NCBI GenBank assembly: GCA_934500705.1
Contig: CAKSTI010000003.1
Span: 124,001-188,000 of the forward strand
DNA: 64,000 bases
From: an uncultured Clostridia bacterium
GTDB lineage: Bacteria; Bacillota; Clostridia; UMGS1810
Direction of reading: 5' to 3'
Every line of letters starts with the position of its first letter. Within the stretch, counting starts at the first letter, position 1. The notes beneath the pieces were generated by a model, which searched no databases, had not been told where the DNA came from, and saw only the letters and a program-made list of their open reading frames with translations. The position numbers and the translations under genes were made by a program. Shown piece after piece: positions 42,330 to 50,889 of this stretch.

Positions 42330-43177
42330 TGAAATTACCTTTTGAAATAGATTTAAACGGAAAGACGGCAGTGGTGACGGGAGGCGGCGGAGTGCTTTGC
42401 TCCGACTTTGCAAAGACCGTTGCTCACTGCGGAGCAAAGGTTGCCGTGCTTGACCTCAATGCCGATGCGGCGGCAAAAGTTGCCGGGGAGATTAACGCCC
42501 TCGGCGGTACCGCAATGGCTGTGGGCACAAATGTTCTTGACAAAGAGAGCCTTTCCGATGCCAAAGCGGAGATAAACAAGGCTTTCGGCAGAGTTGACAT
42601 ACTCTTAAACGGCGCAGGCGGAAACAATCCTAAGGGAACAACATCAAAGGATTATTACGAAAAAGGCGACGAGGTGAGGGAGGATATAAAGTCGTTTTTC
42701 GACCTCGACCCCAAAGGCATAGAGTTTGTTTTTAATCTCAACTTTTTGGGAACACTCCTTCCCACGCAGGTTTTTGCACCCGATTTGATTGACTCGGACG
42801 ACGGCTGTATAATAAATATATCGTCTATGAACGCCTTTTGTCCTCTTACAAGAATACCGGCGTACAGCGGTGCAAAGGCGGCGGTTTCTAACCTTACGCA
42901 GTGGCTTGCCGTTCACTTTTCCAAAGTCGGCATAAGGGTCAATGCCATTGCGCCCGGTTTTTTCCTCACCAATCAGAACAGGGCGCTCCTCATAGACGGT
43001 GACGGTAACTATACCGAGCGTTCGCAAAAGATAATTAACGCAACCCCAATGGGGCGCTTTGGCGAAACGAGCGAACTTGCGGGAACTCTCCTCTGGCTCC
43101 TCTCCGACGGAGCAAGCTTTGTAAACGGCATTGTAGTTCCCGTTGACGGCGGATTTTCGGCTTACAGCGGTGTGTGA
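42329..43177 (+). CDS. uxuB: SDR-family D-mannonate oxidoreductase (fructuronate reductase)
   Basis: A 282-residue short-chain dehydrogenase. The nucleotide site is VVTGGGGVLCSDFAKTVA near 14-31, NGAGGNNP near 90-97, the catalytic serine is in NISSMNAF near 164-171, and YxxxK is YSGAKAA near 179-185. SDR-type mannonate oxidoreductases (B. subtilis YjmF type) replace the larger UxuB in Firmicutes and reduce D-fructuronate to D-mannonate. The assignment is by family and by placement between uxuA and uxaC; the stop of uxuA overlaps its start codon. Confidence 0.88.
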   Translation: MKLPFEIDLNGKTAVVTGGGGVLCSDFAKTVAHCGAKVAVLDLNADAAAKVAGEINALGGTAMAVGTNVLDKESLSDAKAEINKAFGRVDILLNGAGGNNPKGTTSKDYYEKGDEVREDIKSFFDLDPKGIEFVFNLNFLGTLLPTQVFAPDLIDSDDGCIINISSMNAFCPLTRIPAYSGAKAAVSNLTQWLAVHFSKVGIRVNAIAPGFFLTNQNRALLIDGDGNYTERSQKIINATPMGRFGETSELAGTLLWLLSDGASFVNGIVVPVDGGFSAYSGV

Positions 43178-43185
43178 GGTGCTCT

Positions 43186-44544
43186 ATGTTTATCAATGAC
43201 GATTTTATGCTCTGCGGCAAAACGGCTCAAAAACTGTACCACGAATACGCCGAGAATATGCCGATAATTGACTACCACTGCCATCTTTCACCGCAGATGA
43301 TAGCGGAAAATTACAAGTTCAGCGACGCCGCCGACCTGTTTCTTGGCGGTGACCATTACAAGTGGCGGCTTATGCGCTCCGACGGGATAGAAGAAAAATA
43401 TATAACCGGCGACGCCGCCGGATTTGAAAAATTCCGTGCCTTTTCAAAGTGCGTTCCCCATATGATAGGAAATCCTATGTATCACTGGACGCACCTTGAA
43501 CTTAAACGGTACTTCGGCATTGACGAGCCTCTCTCGGAGAAAAACTGCGAGTATGTGTGGAAAACCTGTAACGAGTGTCTTTCAGAGGACGAATACAGGG
43601 CGCAGGGACTTATAAAAATGTCAAATGTCGAGGTTATCTGCACCACCGATGACCCTGCGGACACACTCGAATATCACGAAAAGCTGAAAGACTTTTCGGC
43701 TAAAATTCTGCCGACTTTCAGACCCGACAGAGCACTCGGAATAGAAAAGAAAGATTTCGAGGAATATATAACAAAAATCGGAGTTAAAAGCTATGACGGG
43801 TTTCTGTCGTGGCTCTCGGCGAGAGTAAAGTTTTTCGCATCGCACGGCTGCCGTATCAGTGACCATTCGCTCGAAACCGTTCCTTATGCCGAAGGCGACG
43901 CCGCAGCCGTGTTTGAAAAAAGGTTAAACGGCGGCGATTTGAGCGAAACCGATACTGAAATATATAAAACTGCGGTTTTAAGGCATCTTGCCAAAGAGTA
44001 CACCGCCGCCGGCTGGGCAATGCAGCTGCACATCGGAGCAATGAGGAATAACAATACAATTATGTTTTCAAGGCTCGGTGCGGACGCAGGCTTTGACTCG
44101 ATAGGCGACATTTCCGTTGCACACAAGCTGTCAAGGCTGTTGGATTCTATGAATGTTGGCGGCGCACTCCCTAAAACCGTTTTGTATAACCTCAATCCGA
44201 AGGATAATTACGTCCTCGGCGCAATGCTCGGTAACTTCCAGTGCGCCCCCACACCGGGTAAGGTGCAGTTCGGCTCCGGCTGGTGGTTCAACGACAACCG
44301 TGACGGAATGGAAAGTCAGCTCAAATGCCTTGCAAATCTCGGACTGCTTTCAAATTTTGTAGGTATGCTCACAGACTCACGCAGTTTTGTGTCATATCCG
44401 AGGCACGAGTATTTCAGACGGATACTTTGCAATCTTATCGGAAAATGGATTGACTGCGGCGAATATCCGAACGACGGTGCGGCGCTTTCCGTAATTGTCC
44501 GTGGTATTTGCTATGAAAATGCCAAGAGATACTTTGGCTTTTAA
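43186..44544 (+). CDS. uxaC: glucuronate (uronate) isomerase
   Basis: Isomerizes D-glucuronate to D-fructuronate (and D-galacturonate to tagaturonate). The 452-residue protein shows DYHCHLSPQMIAENY near 30-44, HWTHLELKRYFGI near 107-119, TDDPADTLEYH near 152-162, LHIGAMRNNN near 285-294 and the late LTDSRSFVSYPRHEYFRR. The ATG at 43186 lies after GTGAGGTG; the earlier GTG at 43174 overlaps uxuB. With UxuA and UxuB it completes the route to 2-keto-3-deoxygluconate; its kinase and aldolase are not in this window. Confidence 0.95.
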   Translation: MFINDDFMLCGKTAQKLYHEYAENMPIIDYHCHLSPQMIAENYKFSDAADLFLGGDHYKWRLMRSDGIEEKYITGDAAGFEKFRAFSKCVPHMIGNPMYHWTHLELKRYFGIDEPLSEKNCEYVWKTCNECLSEDEYRAQGLIKMSNVEVICTTDDPADTLEYHEKLKDFSAKILPTFRPDRALGIEKKDFEEYITKIGVKSYDGFLSWLSARVKFFASHGCRISDHSLETVPYAEGDAAAVFEKRLNGGDLSETDTEIYKTAVLRHLAKEYTAAGWAMQLHIGAMRNNNTIMFSRLGADAGFDSIGDISVAHKLSRLLDSMNVGGALPKTVLYNLNPKDNYVLGAMLGNFQCAPTPGKVQFGSGWWFNDNRDGMESQLKCLANLGLLSNFVGMLTDSRSFVSYPRHEYFRRILCNLIGKWIDCGEYPNDGAALSVIVRGICYENAKRYFGF

Positions 44545-44554
44545 GTAATTTGTT

Positions 44555-44602
44555 CCGTGACTTTCTGCGCTTATAAGTCGGAGAAAGTCACGGCTTTGTT
44601 TT
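44555..44602 (+). terminator. terminator after the hexuronate operon
   Basis: CCGTGACTTTCT / AGAAAGTCACGG perfect 12-bp stem with a 15-base loop, then CTTTGTTTT. Confidence 0.82.
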
Positions 44603-44648
44603 AATCTGTGTCAATATAAAATATTTCAGATAAAATTGCAAAAAATAC

Positions 44649-44677
44649 TTGACAAAACAAAAAATATGTATTAAAAT
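44649..44677 (+). promoter_or_regulatory. promoter of the ylxM-ffh operon
   Basis: TTGACA at 44649-44654 and TAAAAT at 44672-44677, spacer 17. Confidence 0.7.
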
Positions 44678-44718
44678 AACTTGTAAAGTAAATTGCTTGA
44701 CACAGAAACGGTGAAATT

Positions 44719-45057
44719 ATGAAAGATTTGAATGTTTCTCTTTTGCTTGACTTCTACGGCAATCTTTTGAGCGAAAAACAGCTTTTTATAATGGAACAGT
44801 ATTATCAGGAGGATTTGTCGCTGTCGGAAATATCGGAGCTTGCCGGTATGACACGCCAGGGCGTGCATGACAACATTAAGCGTGCCGGCGGCGAGCTTAA
44901 AGATTACGAGAAACGTCTTGGTCTTTTGGAGAGGTTTATGGGGATTAACGAGGCGGCGGAAAAAATACGCACGCTCATAAAAGCCGGCAAAACCGTTGAC
45001 ACAGACACATATAACGCCGTGTGCGAGCAGTTGGACATCATTAAAAACGAGGCATAG
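44719..45057 (+). CDS. ylxM: YlxM-type putative SRP-associated DNA-binding protein
   Basis: A 112-residue UPF0122 protein with a sigma-4-like helix-turn-helix: EQYYQEDLSLSEISELAGMTRQGVHDNIKRA near 27-57. It is the usual partner immediately upstream of ffh in Firmicutes and is thought to affect signal recognition particle function; this role comes from other bacteria. It is separated from ffh by 12 bases. Confidence 0.93.
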   Translation: MKDLNVSLLLDFYGNLLSEKQLFIMEQYYQEDLSLSEISELAGMTRQGVHDNIKRAGGELKDYEKRLGLLERFMGINEAAEKIRTLIKAGKTVDTDTYNAVCEQLDIIKNEA

Positions 45058-45069
45058 GAGGGATTGACC

Positions 45070-46410
45070 TTGGCATTTGACAATTTATCGGAAAAACTTC
45101 AAGCTGCGTTCAAAAAGCTGAAAGGCAAGGGCAAAATCTCCGAGGCGGATTTAAAGACCGCAATGCGAGAGGTAAAGCTTGCACTCCTTGAAGCCGATGT
45201 CAACTTTAAAGTCGTTAAAGATTTCATAAAATCTGTTTCCGACAAGGCTCTCGGAGCAAATGTTCTTGAAAGTCTTACCCCGGCACAGCAGGTTATAAAA
45301 ATAGTTAACGAGGAACTTACCGAGCTTATGGGCAAGGAGAGCACAAGGCTCAACTTTGGCTCACGTTCGCCGTCCGTTATAATGATGGTCGGACTTCAAG
45401 GTGCAGGTAAGACAACAACCAGTGCCAAAATCGGCGCAATACTTAAAAAGCAGGGTAAACGTCCGCTCCTGGCTGCGTGCGACGTATACCGCCCGGCGGC
45501 AAGGAAACAACTTAAAGTTGTCGGCTCTCAGCTCGACATTCCGGTGTTTTCGCTTGATGACTGCAACGATGCGGTCAAAATTGCCAAAGACGCCGTGGAA
45601 CACGCCAAACATCACGGAAGTGACGTGGTTATCATAGATACAGCCGGCAGACTTCACTTAAATGAGGAGCTTATGGACGAGCTATTAAACATCAAAGGCT
45701 CGGTTGATCCGTCGGAGATACTTCTTGTGCTTGACTCTATGACAGGTCAGGACGCAGTCAACGTTGCGTCGGCATTTGACGAAAAACTCGACATCAGCGG
45801 TATTGTGCTCACCAAACTCGACGGCGACACAAGAGGCGGTGCGGCGCTTTCGGTCCGTGCCGTTACAGGAAAGCCAATTAAGCTCGTAGGTCAGGGCGAA
45901 AAGCTGACAGACCTTGACTGGTTTTATCCCGACAGAATGGCATCACGTATACTCGGTATGGGCGATGTTCTCACGCTTATTGATAAGGCACAGCAGGCTT
46001 TTGACGACAAGCAGGCGCTTGAACTCGAAAAGAAAATCCGCCAGCAGTCCTTTACTTTGGACGACTACTTACAGCAGATGCGTCAGATGCGCAAACTCGG
46101 CTCAATGTCCGACATACTCGGAATGCTCCCCGGCGTAAATAAAAAAGCGCTTGAAGGTGCTTCCTTTGATGAAAAAAAGATAGACAGAATTGAGGCAATT
46201 ATCACCTCAATGACAAAAAAAGAAAGAAACAATCCCGAAATAATAAATTCGGGGCGCAAAAAGCGCATTGCAGACGGCAGCGGCACAAGGGTTCAGGACG
46301 TTAACCAGTTCCTCAAATCCTATGAGCAGATGCAGAAACTTATGAAACAATTTAGCAATCCAAAGAAAATGAAACGTGCTATGGGCGGGTTTAAAGGTTT
46401 TCTGAGATAG
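45070..46410 (+). CDS. ffh: signal recognition particle protein Ffh (SRP54)
   Basis: GTPase that targets nascent membrane proteins. It has 446 residues: an N domain (AFDNLSEKLQAAFKKLKGKG), the G domain with P-loop GLQGAGKTT at 108-116, DTAGR near 192-196 and TKLDGD near 250-255, and a methionine-rich M domain for signal peptides and 4.5S RNA (QMRQMRKLGSMSDILGMLPG). The start is TTG at 45070; TTG at 45064 is only one base from AGGAGGG and is rejected. Confidence 0.96.
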   Translation: MAFDNLSEKLQAAFKKLKGKGKISEADLKTAMREVKLALLEADVNFKVVKDFIKSVSDKALGANVLESLTPAQQVIKIVNEELTELMGKESTRLNFGSRSPSVIMMVGLQGAGKTTTSAKIGAILKKQGKRPLLAACDVYRPAARKQLKVVGSQLDIPVFSLDDCNDAVKIAKDAVEHAKHHGSDVVIIDTAGRLHLNEELMDELLNIKGSVDPSEILLVLDSMTGQDAVNVASAFDEKLDISGIVLTKLDGDTRGGAALSVRAVTGKPIKLVGQGEKLTDLDWFYPDRMASRILGMGDVLTLIDKAQQAFDDKQALELEKKIRQQSFTLDDYLQQMRQMRKLGSMSDILGMLPGVNKKALEGASFDEKKIDRIEAIITSMTKKERNNPEIINSGRKKRIADGSGTRVQDVNQFLKSYEQMQKLMKQFSNPKKMKRAMGGFKGFLR

Positions 46411-46455
46411 CGTTAAAAAAATAATTGTTTAATATTTATTCGGAGGTGAAAATAA

Positions 46456-46698
46456 ATGGTAAAAATTCGTTTAAAGAGAATGGGTGCAAAGAAGACTCCG
46501 TTTTACAGAGTTGTTGTTGCTGATTCCAGATACCCCAGAAATGGTAGGTTTATAGAGGAAATCGGTACATTTGACCCCAAGACGGACCCTTCCACAATCA
46601 AGATTGATGCTGAAAAGGCGCAGAAGTGGCTCTCCACAGGCGCACAGCCGACAGATACCGTTAAGGAATTGCTTAAAATCAGCGGTATTATAAAATAA
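46456..46698 (+). CDS. rpsP: 30S ribosomal protein S16
   Basis: An 80-residue small-subunit protein. VKIRLKRMGAKKTPFYRVVVAD at the start and FIEEIGTFDP near 32-41 are diagnostic. The ribosome site CGGAGGTG is strong. It sits in the conserved order ffh, rpsP, KH protein, rimM, trmD. Confidence 0.97.
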   Translation: MVKIRLKRMGAKKTPFYRVVVADSRYPRNGRFIEEIGTFDPKTDPSTIKIDAEKAQKWLSTGAQPTDTVKELLKISGIIK

Positions 46699-46718
46699 TC
46701 TCACGGAGGTTTCGGTCA

Positions 46719-46949
46719 ATGAAAGAGTTATTAGAATATATTGCTAAGTCTTTGGTGGATTATCCTGATGATGTCAGCGTTACTGAGATTGAAGGCGACA
46801 CGTCAACAGTTCTTGAACTTCGTGTTAACGATGCCGATATGGGCAAGGTAATCGGAAAGCAGGGCAGAATTGCCAGGTCTATTCGTTCCGTTATCAAAGC
46901 CGCTGCCGGCAAAGAACGCAGACGTGTTGTAGTAGAAATAGTTCAATAA
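46719..46949 (+). CDS. khpA: KH-domain RNA-binding protein (KhpA/YlqC)
   Basis: A 76-residue single KH domain with the GxxG loop GKQGR near 47-51 inside DMGKVIGKQGRIARSIR. KhpA binds RNA with KhpB in Gram-positive cells and influences cell size; that role is known from other species. It is between rpsP and rimM as usual. Confidence 0.93.
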   Translation: MKELLEYIAKSLVDYPDDVSVTEIEGDTSTVLELRVNDADMGKVIGKQGRIARSIRSVIKAAAGKERRRVVVEIVQ

Positions 46950-46957
46950 TTCACGTG

Positions 46958-46985
46958 ATATGAGGTCGTTTAGACCTCATATTGT
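46958..46985 (+). terminator. hairpin between khpA and rimM
   Basis: Perfect ten-bp stem ATATGAGGTC / GACCTCATAT with a five-base GTTTA loop followed by TGTTTTAT. It could attenuate transcription or adjust the ratio of S16/KhpA to RimM/TrmD. Confidence 0.55.
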
Positions 46986-47008
46986 TTTATGTTGGAGGTT
47001 TTTTCATA

Positions 47009-47512
47009 ATGTATATAGAAGTTGGACAAATTGTAAATACCCACGCATTAAAGGGCGAAGTCAAGGTCAATCCCTGGACGGACGCACCGGAGGTGTTTGA
47101 GTGCTTTGGCAGGGTTTACACCGCAGACGGAAAGAGCTTTGAGATAGAGAGCATCAAGTATCAGAAAGCTTGCGTCATTTTAAAACTAAGTGGAGTAAAC
47201 TCCATAGACGGCGCAGAAAAAATGCGTGGCAAAATTTTAAGCGTGCCGAGAAACACCTTTGAAAATCTACCCGATGACACATATTTGGTTGCCGATATAA
47301 TCGGTCTTACCGTTAAGGACAACGATACGGAATACGGAAAAATCGCTGACGTAATCACAACAGGCAGCAACGATGTATACGTTGTAAAGCGTGACGGCGC
47401 AAAGGACCTGCTCATTCCGGCGATTAAGAGCGTGGTTAAGGATATAGACATTGGCGGCGGATATGTTTTGATAGAGATGCCAAAGGGTCTTATTGACGGA
47501 GATAAAAAATGA
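47009..47512 (+). CDS. rimM: ribosome maturation factor RimM
   Basis: A 167-residue protein that assists maturation of the 30S head and binds S19. The N-terminal barrel begins VGQIVNTHALKGEVKV, and the PRC-barrel-like C-domain contains LLIPAIKSVVKDID. The ATG at 47009 lies after TTGGAGG with a rather long spacer; upstream TTG at 46982 would add nine unsupported residues. It overlaps trmD by four bases. Confidence 0.94.
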   Translation: MYIEVGQIVNTHALKGEVKVNPWTDAPEVFECFGRVYTADGKSFEIESIKYQKACVILKLSGVNSIDGAEKMRGKILSVPRNTFENLPDDTYLVADIIGLTVKDNDTEYGKIADVITTGSNDVYVVKRDGAKDLLIPAIKSVVKDIDIGGGYVLIEMPKGLIDGDKK

Positions 47513-48201
47513 AATTTCATATACTCACTCTTTTTCCGGAAATGTTTTCCGGAGTTCTGCACGGGAGTATGCTCGGACGTGCGGAGAAAAATAATATAAT
47601 CGAATTTAATGTAATCAACATAAGAGATTTTGCGGCAAACAAACACAACCGTGTAGACGACTATCCGTACGGCGGCGGCCGTGGAATGGTGATGCAGGCA
47701 GAGCCTATATACCGTGCATATGAAAGTGTTTGCAATGCCGTGGGCGAAAAACCGCACGTGGTTTATATGTCGCCCAAGGGCAAGGTTTTCAGTCAGGCTC
47801 ACGCCGTCAGACTCAGCAGAATGGAAAACCTTCTTATCCTGTGCGGTCACTACGAGGGAGTTGACCAGAGGATTATTGACGAAATCGTTGACGAGGAAAT
47901 TTCCATAGGCGATTACGTTCTCACCGGGGGAGAAATCCCGGCAATGGCGGTCATAGACTCCGTCAGCAGAATGATTGAAGGCGTGCTCTCAAACGAGGAC
48001 AGCTTTTGCGACGAGTCGCATTACGGCGGACTTTTGGAATATCCGCATTACACCCGTCCGCCCGTTTTTCACGGTGTTGAGGTGCCGGAGGTGCTCCTAA
48101 GCGGCAATCACGCACTTATATCAAAATGGCGGCACCAAATGGCAGTGGAGGAAACGAGAAGGAAACGTCCCGACCTTTTGGATAAATACAACAAAAATTG
48201 A
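47509..48201 (+). CDS. trmD: tRNA (guanine-N1-)-methyltransferase
   Basis: SPOUT methyltransferase that makes m1G37 in tRNA, 230 residues. It begins KFHILTLFPEMF. YGGGRGMVMQAEPI near 59-72, CGHYEGVDQRI near 112-122 and the knot segment IGDYVLTGGEIPAM near 133-146 are diagnostic. It ends the SRP/S16 operon; rplS, the usual next gene, is absent. Confidence 0.96.
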   Translation: MKFHILTLFPEMFSGVLHGSMLGRAEKNNIIEFNVINIRDFAANKHNRVDDYPYGGGRGMVMQAEPIYRAYESVCNAVGEKPHVVYMSPKGKVFSQAHAVRLSRMENLLILCGHYEGVDQRIIDEIVDEEISIGDYVLTGGEIPAMAVIDSVSRMIEGVLSNEDSFCDESHYGGLLEYPHYTRPPVFHGVEVPEVLLSGNHALISKWRHQMAVEETRRKRPDLLDKYNKN

Positions 48202-48314
48202 CCAATTAATTCCAAAATCCAAATTACATAAAACCCCTTTATTTGTAAATAATAAATTTGTGAAATTTAATGCGGCAGAGTAAAAAGTTTATTGTTTAAA
48301 AGGAGTTTTTTAAT

Positions 48315-48854
48315 ATGAAAGCAACAGGAATTGTGAGGCGTATAGACGACCTCGGAAGAGTTGTTATACCCAAAGAAATCCGCAGGACAATGCGCATCAG
48401 AGAGGGCGACCCGCTTGAAATTTTTACCGACCGTGAGGGCGGAGTTATATTTAAAAAATATTCGCCCGTGGGAGAACTTGGCGACTTTGCTTCACAGTAT
48501 GCGGAAACACTTTATAAAACATCAGGATTTCCGATTTGTATTACAGACAAAGACTCAATAATCGCAACAGCAGGTGTCGCCAAAAAAGAACTTTACGAAA
48601 AACCCGTAAGCGCTGAGATGGAGCGTGTTATGGAGGAAAAGACATCCTTTGTGTGCACTGATGGCAAGCGCCTTCCCGTGACAGACCAGAGCGACAAGTA
48701 CAACGCAGGAGTAATTTCGCCCATAGTTTCCGAGGGAGATGTAATAGGAAATGTAGTGGTGATGCGCTCCGGAGAACGGGAAAAAATGACCGACACAGAG
48801 CTTAAACTTGCCAATGCCGCATCAATGTTCCTTGCAAAGCAAATGGAAATATGA
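48315..48854 (+). CDS. spoVT: stage V sporulation protein T-like regulator
   Basis: A 179-residue transcription factor. Residues 1-50 form the AbrB-type swapped-hairpin DNA-binding domain (ATGIVRRIDDLGRVVIPKEI), and about 60-175 form a GAF-like domain. SpoVT modulates sigma-G-dependent genes in the forespore. Its presence is the main sign in this window that the organism can sporulate. The start follows AAAAGGAG. The 113-base upstream gap has no sigma-A promoter I would call with confidence. Confidence 0.92.
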   Translation: MKATGIVRRIDDLGRVVIPKEIRRTMRIREGDPLEIFTDREGGVIFKKYSPVGELGDFASQYAETLYKTSGFPICITDKDSIIATAGVAKKELYEKPVSAEMERVMEEKTSFVCTDGKRLPVTDQSDKYNAGVISPIVSEGDVIGNVVVMRSGEREKMTDTELKLANAASMFLAKQMEI

Positions 48855-48864
48855 TGGTAACCCG

Positions 48865-48897
48865 ACCCGTCAGCGCAATCAAAGCTTGCGGACGGGT
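48865..48897 (+). repeat. GC-rich hairpin without T-run downstream of spoVT
   Basis: ACCCGTC pairs with GACGGGT and CGCAA with TTGCG around a TCAAAGC loop, with a two-base bulge. The extragenic hairpin stands in front of the actual terminator at 48931. Role unknown. Confidence 0.4.
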
Positions 48898-48930
48898 ACC
48901 CCGGAACCTTGTTGTGTTTACAAAAATCCG

Positions 48931-48970
48931 AAACCTTCAAAATCAAATGTTTTGAAGGTTTTGGATTTTA
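48931..48970 (+). terminator. terminator after spoVT
   Basis: AAACCTTCAAAA / TTTTGAAGGTTT stem with a seven-base loop and a T-rich tail. Confidence 0.82.
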
Positions 48971-48975
48971 AACGG

Positions 48976-49004
48976 TTGATTTTAATGTTTTTTTGTGGTA
49001 CAAT
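48976..49004 (+). promoter_or_regulatory. promoter of the nucleotidyltransferase gene
   Basis: TTGATT at 48976-48981 and TACAAT at 48999-49004, spacer 17. Confidence 0.65.
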
Positions 49005-49038
49005 GTATGTAAAAATATTAAACTGCACGGAGGACATT

Positions 49039-49779
49039 ATGAAAGCGATTATTCTTGCTGCGGGGTATGCAACCCGTCTGTACCCGTTAACCCAAAATCA
49101 ACCCAAGGCGCTTTTGCCCATCGCCGGGAAGGCTATTTTGGACTATATTGTTGACGAGATAGAAAAAATCTCAGAAATTGACAAACTCATTATCGTGAGC
49201 AACACAAAGTTTTTCCCGAATTTTGAGGACTGGAAAAAGGAGAGAAACACAAGACTTGACGTAACCGTTCTCGATGACGGCACAACGGACGACTCCAATA
49301 AGCTCGGTGCCATAGGCGACATTGAATATGCCGTTGAAAACTTAAATATCGACGACGACGTGCTCATTATGGCAGGCGATAACATTTTCACCTTTAAACT
49401 CAGCGATTATTACAACGAATTCAAGAGAGTAAATGAGGATATGATTTTGGTTAAAGAAATCGACAGCATTGAGGATTTGCGCAGAATGGCAAACGTAATT
49501 CTTGACGAGCGCAGCTGCGTTAAGGGTATGGTAGAAAAACCGCAAAACCCGCAGAGCAACATTGCCGCATTTGCATCGTATATATATAAGCGTGAAACAG
49601 TTCCGCTCATCAAACAGTACCTCGATGAGGGAAATAATCCGGACGCACCCGGATTTTTCCCCTCGTGGCTATACAAGAAAAAAGAGGTTTACGCATATAA
49701 ATTCACAGGCGAATGTTACGACATAGGCACGCCGAAGTCCTATGAAGAAGTGAATGAAATTTTTGCGAATTTACATTAA
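49039..49779 (+). CDS. sugar nucleotidyltransferase
   Basis: A 246-residue GT-A-fold nucleotidyltransferase. ILAAGYATRLYPLTQNQPKA near 4-23 is the NTP-binding signature with KPK-like PKALLP, and MAGDNIF near 112-118 holds the metal aspartate. The protein lacks a C-terminal acyltransferase domain. Sugar-1-phosphate specificity (glucose, mannose, phosphocholine) cannot be told. The ATG at 49039 follows CGGAGGA; the longer reading runs back across the spoVT terminator. The stop overlaps a convergent subtilase gene by nine bases. Confidence 0.87.
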   Translation: MKAIILAAGYATRLYPLTQNQPKALLPIAGKAILDYIVDEIEKISEIDKLIIVSNTKFFPNFEDWKKERNTRLDVTVLDDGTTDDSNKLGAIGDIEYAVENLNIDDDVLIMAGDNIFTFKLSDYYNEFKRVNEDMILVKEIDSIEDLRRMANVILDERSCVKGMVEKPQNPQSNIAAFASYIYKRETVPLIKQYLDEGNNPDAPGFFPSWLYKKKEVYAYKFTGECYDIGTPKSYEEVNEIFANLH

Positions 49780-50799
49780 GTCCAAAAACTTATATGCCAT
49801 CAGCACAGCCGCAAGTTCCTTGGCTGTGCTGTATTTTTTTGTGTAAACGGTGCCGGTGCTCCTTATGGCGTCGTTCATAATGAAGTCCCCGTTGCCAATT
49901 CTGCCGAACGAAAATATTCCGTACCCATATCCCTTGTCACGTCCGGCGGCACTTGGAATGTGCTCGGTATAGATGTTTAAGAGCAGACGTATTTCGTCCG
50001 GCGTAAGACGTCTGCCGTATCGCAGCTTTCCCTTGCTTAAAAGTATGGCAACGGCACCCGTTATTATGGGTGTTGCCATAGATGTTCCGCTGAGTGTTGC
50101 ATATCCGCCGTCAAGGTAGGTGGAGTATATGTCAATTCCGGCGGCTGATATTTCGGCGGCTTTTCCACGGGAATTGAAGTCGGCTATGTTTTTGTTTATG
50201 TCAACTGCCGACACCGCAACCGTTTCCGGAAAATTCGCAGGATAGCCGATGGTGTTTTCGCCCATTCCTCCCTCGTTTCCGGCGGCGCATATCAGGCTTA
50301 TTCCACGCTCGTGGACTTTGGATATTAAAGCCTTGTACTGCGGCGATGTGGCAGATGACGAAAAGGACATATTTATCACGTCAACGCCTTTGTCAATAAG
50401 CCAGTTCATACTCTTTTCTATGGCGGGGTAACTGGTTTTCCCGTCCTTGCCGAACGCCTTTGCAACATACAAATCCGCTTTCGGAGCAACGCCCACCACA
50501 CCGACGCCGTTTTTCTCCGCCGCAACTATACCGCATATGTGCGTCCCGTGACCGTTGTCGTCCTCAAAGTCGTCACTGTTTTTGCCGTAAAAGTTGGCTC
50601 CGTCCTTAATGCGCCCTTTAAGTTCTATGTGGTCGCTGTCAACGCCTGTGTCTATTATGCCGACTTTTATATCCTCGCCCATAGTTTCGTGCCATTCGAG
50701 CGGAGCGCCGACCATTTTAACGCCGTAGTCTATTATTTCGCTGTTTTCCTCGGAGGTTACATTTATCACCTTGCAATCGCTTATTTTAAATTCAGACAT
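49771..50799 (-). CDS. intracellular S8 family serine protease (subtilase)
   Basis: A 342-residue subtilisin-like protease. The catalytic triad is visible: Asp50 in GIIDTGVD, His84 in DNGHGTHICG and Ser240 in SGTSMATP, with the oxyanion Asn175 in AAGNEGG. There is no signal peptide and no long propeptide, so it probably works inside the cell. The ATG at 50799 is chosen over an in-frame GTG that overlaps the ribosome site. About 60 residues follow the catalytic core; the last 35 may be a small extension. Confidence 0.9.
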   Translation of the reverse strand: MSEFKISDCKVINVTSEENSEIIDYGVKMVGAPLEWHETMGEDIKVGIIDTGVDSDHIELKGRIKDGANFYGKNSDDFEDDNGHGTHICGIVAAEKNGVGVVGVAPKADLYVAKAFGKDGKTSYPAIEKSMNWLIDKGVDVINMSFSSSATSPQYKALISKVHERGISLICAAGNEGGMGENTIGYPANFPETVAVSAVDINKNIADFNSRGKAAEISAAGIDIYSTYLDGGYATLSGTSMATPIITGAVAILLSKGKLRYGRRLTPDEIRLLLNIYTEHIPSAAGRDKGYGYGIFSFGRIGNGDFIMNDAIRSTGTVYTKKYSTAKELAAVLMAYKFLDLM

Positions 50800-50889
50800 A
50801 TAAATCACCCCATATATTTAATTATATGCCTGTAATTAAATTTGGTTATACAAACCGAAAGATTACATAAACTATACCGAGGTGATTTT

